From NCBI GenBank assembly GCA_038534135.1, contig JBCAXJ010000015.1, forward strand, positions 1 to 64,000: a DNA stretch of 64,000 nucleotides, given 5' to 3'. The position numbers were made by a program, and so were the translations under genes. This document shows positions 60,459-64,000 of the stretch, in pieces. Below the pieces are notes generated by a model. It was not told where the DNA came from. It saw nothing but the letters and a program-made list of their open reading frames with translations, and searched no databases. The stretch comes from Thermohalobaculum sp038534135 (lineage in GTDB: Bacteria; Pseudomonadota; Alphaproteobacteria; Rhodobacterales; Rhodobacteraceae). How positions within the stretch are numbered: the stretch's first letter is position 1; the number at the start of each line of letters is the position of its first letter.

Positions 60459-60539
60459 CCCTCCCGCAGCGCGGTCTCCGAGCGATGCGCCGGGGTGGGC
60501 GGGTGGGCGGTGCAGCGCGAGGACCGCGCTGCGGGAGGG
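60459..60539. repeat. 18-base perfect inverted repeat between acuI and the aminotransferase gene
   Basis: CCCTCCCGCAGCGCGGTC (60459-60476) and its exact reverse complement (60522-60539) flank 45 GC-rich bases. It lies 4 bases beyond the acuI stop and 21 bases before the next start. No T-run follows, so it may be a transcript-end stabiliser or partial terminator. Confidence 0.85.
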
Positions 60540-60542
60540 CAA

Positions 60543-61535
60543 TCAGGCGCTCAGATCGACGACGACGCGGCCCTTGACCTCGCCCTTCAGGATCGCCGGG
60601 CCCATCGCGGGCAGATCGTCCAAGGTCGCCATCGAGATCATCTCTTCCAGCTTGTCCATCGGCAGATCCCGGGCGATGCGCTGCCAGGCAGCGATGCGCG
60701 GTGCCTGAGGTTGCATGACCGAGTCGATGCCGAGCAGGTTCACACCGCGCAGAAGGAACGGAACGACGGTCGCCGGCAGCTTTGCACCGCCCGCGAGGCC
60801 GACGGCGGCAACGGACGATCCGTACTTCATTTGCGTCAAGACGCGGGCGAGCATCGATCCACCAACCGCGTCGACGCAGCCAGCCCACATCTCTTTGTCC
60901 AGTGGCCGCGTCGGTGCCTCGGCCAGATCCTCGCGCGGGACAATTGTCGTAGCCCCCAGACCCGTCAGGTAATCAGCCGTTTCGGGCCGTCCGGTCACAG
61001 CCGCAACCTCATAGCCCAGATTGGCCAGGATCGCGGTGGCCACGGAGCCGACCCCGCCTGCCGCGCCCGTGACCAGGACCGGGCCATTGTCCGCGGTCAG
61101 GCCCATGTTCTCGAGTGCGATCACCGACAGCATCGAGGTAAAACCGGCAGTCCCGACAGCCATTGCCTGCTTGGTCGAGATTTCCTCGGGCAAGCGGACC
61201 AGCCAGTCGGACTTGACCCGCGCCTTCTGGGAGTAGCCACCCCACCAGGCCTCACCGACGCGCCAGCCGGTCAGAACGACCCTGTCGCCCGGGAGAAAGG
61301 CATCCGAGTCCGATTTCTCAACCGTTCCTGCAAAGTCGATCCCCGGCACATGCGGAAAGTTGCGCACGAGGCCTCCGGTCCCCGTAATGCAGAGACCGTC
61401 CTTGTAGTTCAGCGTCGAGTATTCGACCGCTACGGTCACATCGGCTTCGGGAAGTTGGTCCTCGGTGATCGTCGTCACCTCGGACGAGACCGGGCCGTCC
61501 TCTTCCTTGCTGACCACAAGCGCACGGATGGACAT
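60543..61535 (-). CDS. acuI: Acrylyl-CoA reductase (NADPH) AcuI, MDR family
   Basis: Zinc-free medium-chain reductase of 330 residues in the YhdH/AcuI group: MSIRALVVSKEEDG, TLNYKDGLCITGTGGLVRNFP, HVPGIDFAGTVE, VTGAAGGVGSVATAILANLGY and the C-terminal ILKGEVKGRVVVDL. It converts acryloyl-CoA to propionyl-CoA, used in DMSP and 3-hydroxypropionate metabolism and in acrylate detoxification. AGGAGA lies 8 bases before the ATG at 61535. No dmd, ddd or prp genes are in the window. Confidence 0.9.
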   Translation of the reverse strand: MSIRALVVSKEEDGPVSSEVTTITEDQLPEADVTVAVEYSTLNYKDGLCITGTGGLVRNFPHVPGIDFAGTVEKSDSDAFLPGDRVVLTGWRVGEAWWGGYSQKARVKSDWLVRLPEEISTKQAMAVGTAGFTSMLSVIALENMGLTADNGPVLVTGAAGGVGSVATAILANLGYEVAAVTGRPETADYLTGLGATTIVPREDLAEAPTRPLDKEMWAGCVDAVGGSMLARVLTQMKYGSSVAAVGLAGGAKLPATVVPFLLRGVNLLGIDSVMQPQAPRIAAWQRIARDLPMDKLEEMISMATLDDLPAMGPAILKGEVKGRVVVDLSA

Positions 61536-61580
61536 GTGTTTTCTCCTGTCTGATTTGGGATCACCTTGACGGCTTTGCGT

Positions 61581-61592
61581 TGACACCTGTCA
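61581..61592. promoter_or_regulatory. Candidate operator, 12-base palindrome
   Basis: TGACA-CC-TGTCA lies in the space between the divergent acuI and DUF2182 genes, 45 bases before the acuI start. It is short and could be chance. Confidence 0.3.
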
Positions 61593-61681
61593 GATCATCC
61601 GATTGAAGGCAAGTCGAGAACCACAGACTTGCGCTGTCAAATAAATCGACGGCCTCCAGATGATGAGCAGATAGACCTGAG

Positions 61682-62650
61682 ATGAGCGCACGCCTGATTT
61701 CCCGCTATGCTGACGATCCGAAAGTCGTCACGTTTATCGTCGTCGCCCTCATCGCCGCGGCAATGTGGCTGGCCACCTGGCAGGTCATGGGCGGCATGTC
61801 GATGGACATGGATATGGACATGCCGGGGACGTCGGGGTCCATGGGCGGTGCCGACACCATGGACGGCGACGGCGGCATGAACATGGAGATGCCCGCGAAG
61901 CCAACGGCGATGGAGGGCACGAGCAACGACAGCTCGATGGGCACCATGCCGAAGGACGATACGAGCACCGACGAACCGATGGGCGCGATGCAGATGGACA
62001 TGCCCGGGATGTCCATGAACCCGGCTGACTGGAGCCTCGGCACGATCTCGATCACGATTGCCATGTGGATCCTGATGATGGCAGCGATGATGCTGCCCGC
62101 AATGGCACCGGTGACGGCCATTTACGCGGGCCTAGCTGCCAAAGAGGATCGCGGGCTGCGTCTCGCCCTGCGCATCGGCCTGTTTCTGACGGGATACTTC
62201 ACGCTTTGGGCTGCGTTCTCGGTCGCCGCCGCACTCGGGCAACTCGCGCTGCGGGATAGCCCTTGGTTCGTGATGGGCGGCACGCTCGCCCTGCCGTTCG
62301 CAGCGGGCCTTCTGATGATCGTCGCGGGTGCCTATCAGTTCACGCCGATCAAGGAGTTCTGCCTGCGCCACTGCCGTCATCCGCTGACCTATCTGATGAG
62401 CCATTGGCGCGAGGGCGTCGAGGGCGCGTTCCCCGTCGGTGCGCGCCACGGGTTGTACTGTTTCGGCTGCTGCGTCGCGCTGATGGGTCTCATGTTCGTC
62501 TTCGGCGCAATGAACGTCGTCTGGATGGCCGTGATCGCCCTGTATTTCCTGGCCGAGAAAATCCTACCGCGCGTCGAGGTCTGGGGGCGCATCGCAGGGG
62601 CCTTGATGATCGCCGCAGGAGCGGCCACAGTCGCAAACCAACTGATCTGA
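61682..62650 (+). CDS. DUF2182 membrane protein with methionine-rich loop
   Basis: The 322-residue protein has an N-terminal helix (VVTFIVVALIAAAMWLATW), a periplasmic-facing loop with 20 methionines between Met36 and Met112 (MSMDMDMDMPG, MQMDMPGMSM), and the DUF2182 membrane domain (WILMMAAMMLPAMAPV, LFLTGYFTLWAAFS, HGLYCFGCCVALMGLMF). Such Met/Asp/His-rich loops bind copper or other soft metals in CopA/CopB-like proteins. It is first in a three-gene unit with DUF1326. Metal handling is inference. Confidence 0.85.
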   Translation: MSARLISRYADDPKVVTFIVVALIAAAMWLATWQVMGGMSMDMDMDMPGTSGSMGGADTMDGDGGMNMEMPAKPTAMEGTSNDSSMGTMPKDDTSTDEPMGAMQMDMPGMSMNPADWSLGTISITIAMWILMMAAMMLPAMAPVTAIYAGLAAKEDRGLRLALRIGLFLTGYFTLWAAFSVAAALGQLALRDSPWFVMGGTLALPFAAGLLMIVAGAYQFTPIKEFCLRHCRHPLTYLMSHWREGVEGAFPVGARHGLYCFGCCVALMGLMFVFGAMNVVWMAVIALYFLAEKILPRVEVWGRIAGALMIAAGAATVANQLI

Positions 62651-62660
62651 GGAAACGAGC

Positions 62661-63374
62661 ATGGCAAAGGCCGACAAGAAGTCTAAACGCGCGAAAGTGC
62701 GCCTGCCCGCCGACGGAATCACGTCGCGGATGGCGCCCAAGGGCACCGAGTTGGTGCCGGTCGGCGACAGCGGCTGGGCGATCCGGGGCGAACTGGCGCT
62801 GAACTGCTCGTGTGAGCTGTTTTGCCCGTGTGTCGTCTCCCTCGGCGCTGCGCCGCCCACGCATGGCTACTGCCAGGCCTGGGTCGGCATCCGTATCGAT
62901 CAGGGCTACAAGGACGGCGTACCGCTGGACGGGATCAACGTCGCCATGTTGCTGGATATCCCCGGGCGTATGGGAGAGGGCGGCTGGAAGGTCGGTCTCT
63001 ATATTGACGAGAGCGCCAGCGCCAAGCAGGTCAAAGCCATCGAGGCAATCCTTTCGGGACAGGCGGGCGGCACGACCGGGCTGTTCCGTCTGCTGGTCGC
63101 CGAATTCCTCGGCACTCAGCGCGTCCCGGTGAGCTACGAAACCGAAGGCGAGATTCGTCACCTGCGGGCAGGCTCGGCAATCCTCGCGTCAATCGAGCCG
63201 ATCCGCGGCGCGAACAAGGATGGCCCGGTCACGATTGAGAACACGACCTATTGGATGGGCCCGACCGTCATTGTCGCCAAAGGCTTGCGCTCGAAGGTGC
63301 GCGATTTTGGTCGGGTCTGGACCTTCGACGAATGTTCAGCCGAGCTTTGCCCGATCGAGTGGTCCGGTCCGTGA
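62661..63374 (+). CDS. DUF1326 family protein with cysteine-rich N-terminus
   Basis: The 237-residue protein has a 40-residue basic extension and then the DUF1326 signature LNCSCELFCPCVVSLG (Cys49, Cys51, Cys55, Cys57), HGYCQAWVGIRIDQG, and a late ECSAELCP. It has no signal peptide. DUF1326 and DUF2182 genes are often adjacent. The cysteines suggest a metal site. It starts 11 bases after the DUF2182 stop and overlaps the next gene through GTGA. Confidence 0.85.
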   Translation: MAKADKKSKRAKVRLPADGITSRMAPKGTELVPVGDSGWAIRGELALNCSCELFCPCVVSLGAAPPTHGYCQAWVGIRIDQGYKDGVPLDGINVAMLLDIPGRMGEGGWKVGLYIDESASAKQVKAIEAILSGQAGGTTGLFRLLVAEFLGTQRVPVSYETEGEIRHLRAGSAILASIEPIRGANKDGPVTIENTTYWMGPTVIVAKGLRSKVRDFGRVWTFDECSAELCPIEWSGP

Positions 63375-63991
63375 CACCTAAGTCGCGCTTCTCTGCCTTA
63401 CCCGGAGAAAACCTGCCGGGCATCGGTCACAACCAGGGACCGCCGCTGGATCATCACACCAGCTTCCGCAGGTATGCCTGGAAGAGAGCGCGCGCCGAGT
63501 TGATGCCCAAGTTGCCGCTCGAGGTGATCCGACGGCGCGTGAAGCGCGCGGCAGAACTCGGACTGGAGTATCCGGCCTATGCGTCGATCCTGCTCGGCAC
63601 CGGACGTGACATCGTCGGTTTCCTGTTCACGTGTGATGCGCTGGGTATGCGACTTGCGCAAAAAATGCCTCTGCCGGCGCATGTCACTGAGAAACTCACG
63701 GCATTGTCGTCGGTCGACGCCATGCTTGCAGCCGAACACGACCGGCCTGAGCGCCTTGCTGACCTTCTGGCGCGCGCCAAGCCGATCACGTTCGCCTCGG
63801 CCACACGTCTGCCGCCATGGCAATCAGATCCACGCACCGGATGTCAGGCAATCCGCACAGCACTGGATCCCTTGAAGCTGCCCGGCGATGCGGTGGTCAT
63901 GATCGGAACCGATCGCCACGAGCGTGATTGGGCCGACGCGGCAAGACTGGCGCGGTTCATCCCGGGCGAGACCTACTTCGCACAACGCTGA
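63371..63991 (+). CDS. Hypothetical protein with IGHNQGPP motif
   Basis: The 206-residue protein has an N-terminal LPGIGHNQGPPLD motif, a pattern found in many uncharacterised alphaproteobacterial and phage-encoded proteins, a helical middle (RRRVKRAAELGLEYPAYASI, GTGRDIVGFLFTCDAL) and a basic C-terminal half ending ARFIPGETYFAQR. The GTG at 63371 overlaps the DUF1326 stop by 4 bases; the long frame to 63251 is a shadow. Function unknown; co-translation ties it to the metal-related pair. Confidence 0.7.
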   Translation: MTPKSRFSALPGENLPGIGHNQGPPLDHHTSFRRYAWKRARAELMPKLPLEVIRRRVKRAAELGLEYPAYASILLGTGRDIVGFLFTCDALGMRLAQKMPLPAHVTEKLTALSSVDAMLAAEHDRPERLADLLARAKPITFASATRLPPWQSDPRTGCQAIRTALDPLKLPGDAVVMIGTDRHERDWADAARLARFIPGETYFAQR

Positions 63992-64000
63992 CTTTTCGGG

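Overview
The window looks like part of a chromosome of a marine-type alphaproteobacterium, most likely a Rhodobacterales (Roseobacter-group) member. The DNA is GC-rich. It carries a gene set seen together in that group: a clpX/clpP pair, a Smr/Tim44/FxsA/SecB cluster, a form II CO-dehydrogenase-like operon, citramalate synthase, an FNR-type box before a small heat-shock gene, an AcuI acrylyl-CoA reductase and many short TRAP-free housekeeping operons. No rRNA, tRNA, CRISPR array, transposase or integrase was seen. The genus call is inference from gene content only.

Layout. 1-7.1 kb: clpX (cut by the window edge), clpP, a crotonase, an EamA exporter, then Smr and Tim44-like genes divergent from fxsA and secB, and a small lipoprotein. 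7.1-13.9 kb: a NAD-binding/SAF oxidoreductase, a LuxR-type sensor with no DNA-binding domain, a VIT1-type metal transporter, trmFO, an AT-rich orphan that looks like a YopT/C58 cysteine protease, and two tandem methyltransferases. 14-22.2 kb: a second EamA exporter overlapping a squalene/phytoene-synthase-like gene tail to tail, cimA, cysS, a flavoprotein, a metallophosphoesterase broken by an in-frame stop, and a GST. 22.4-26.9 kb: coxG-coxS-coxL-coxM ending in a strong terminator. 26.9-32.3 kb: pdeM, a four-gene GbsR-led operon of small membrane proteins, an enolase-superfamily enzyme, an FkbM methyltransferase and a BCAT-type aminotransferase.

32.3-41.1 kb: two small secreted-looking peptides sharing a leader, a MocR regulator, hsp20, a DksA-like zinc protein, amine oxidase, class III aminotransferase, LysM/BON protein, a formyltransferase-like protein and PhzF. 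41.1-51.1 kb: an AT-rich lipoprotein, ccmE/brkB/argC, an acyltransferase, rplM-rpsI, a DUF2459-like protein, a thioesterase, a crotonase and ctaA. 51.1-64 kb: a TIR-NB-ARC-TPR protein that looks like an immune receptor, trmJ, peroxiredoxin, SDR, rsmD, an AT-rich orphan with a polyserine tract lying between a broken and an intact copy of a GNAT gene, a class V aminotransferase, acuI, and a metal-related DUF2182/DUF1326 operon.

Most genes are core metabolism, translation, protein quality control and haem/cytochrome assembly. The accessory signal sits in five places: the C58-like protease (11.7-12.6 kb), the leader-peptide pair (32.3-32.8 kb), the orphan lipoprotein (41.4-42.3 kb), the TIR-STAND gene (51.3-53.8 kb) and the GNAT-flanked orphan (57.0-58.7 kb). 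Two diverged copies of a roughly 120-bp intergenic element at 20.4 and 51.1 kb are also unexplained. Where a start codon was moved from the longest reading frame, the entry gives the reason.
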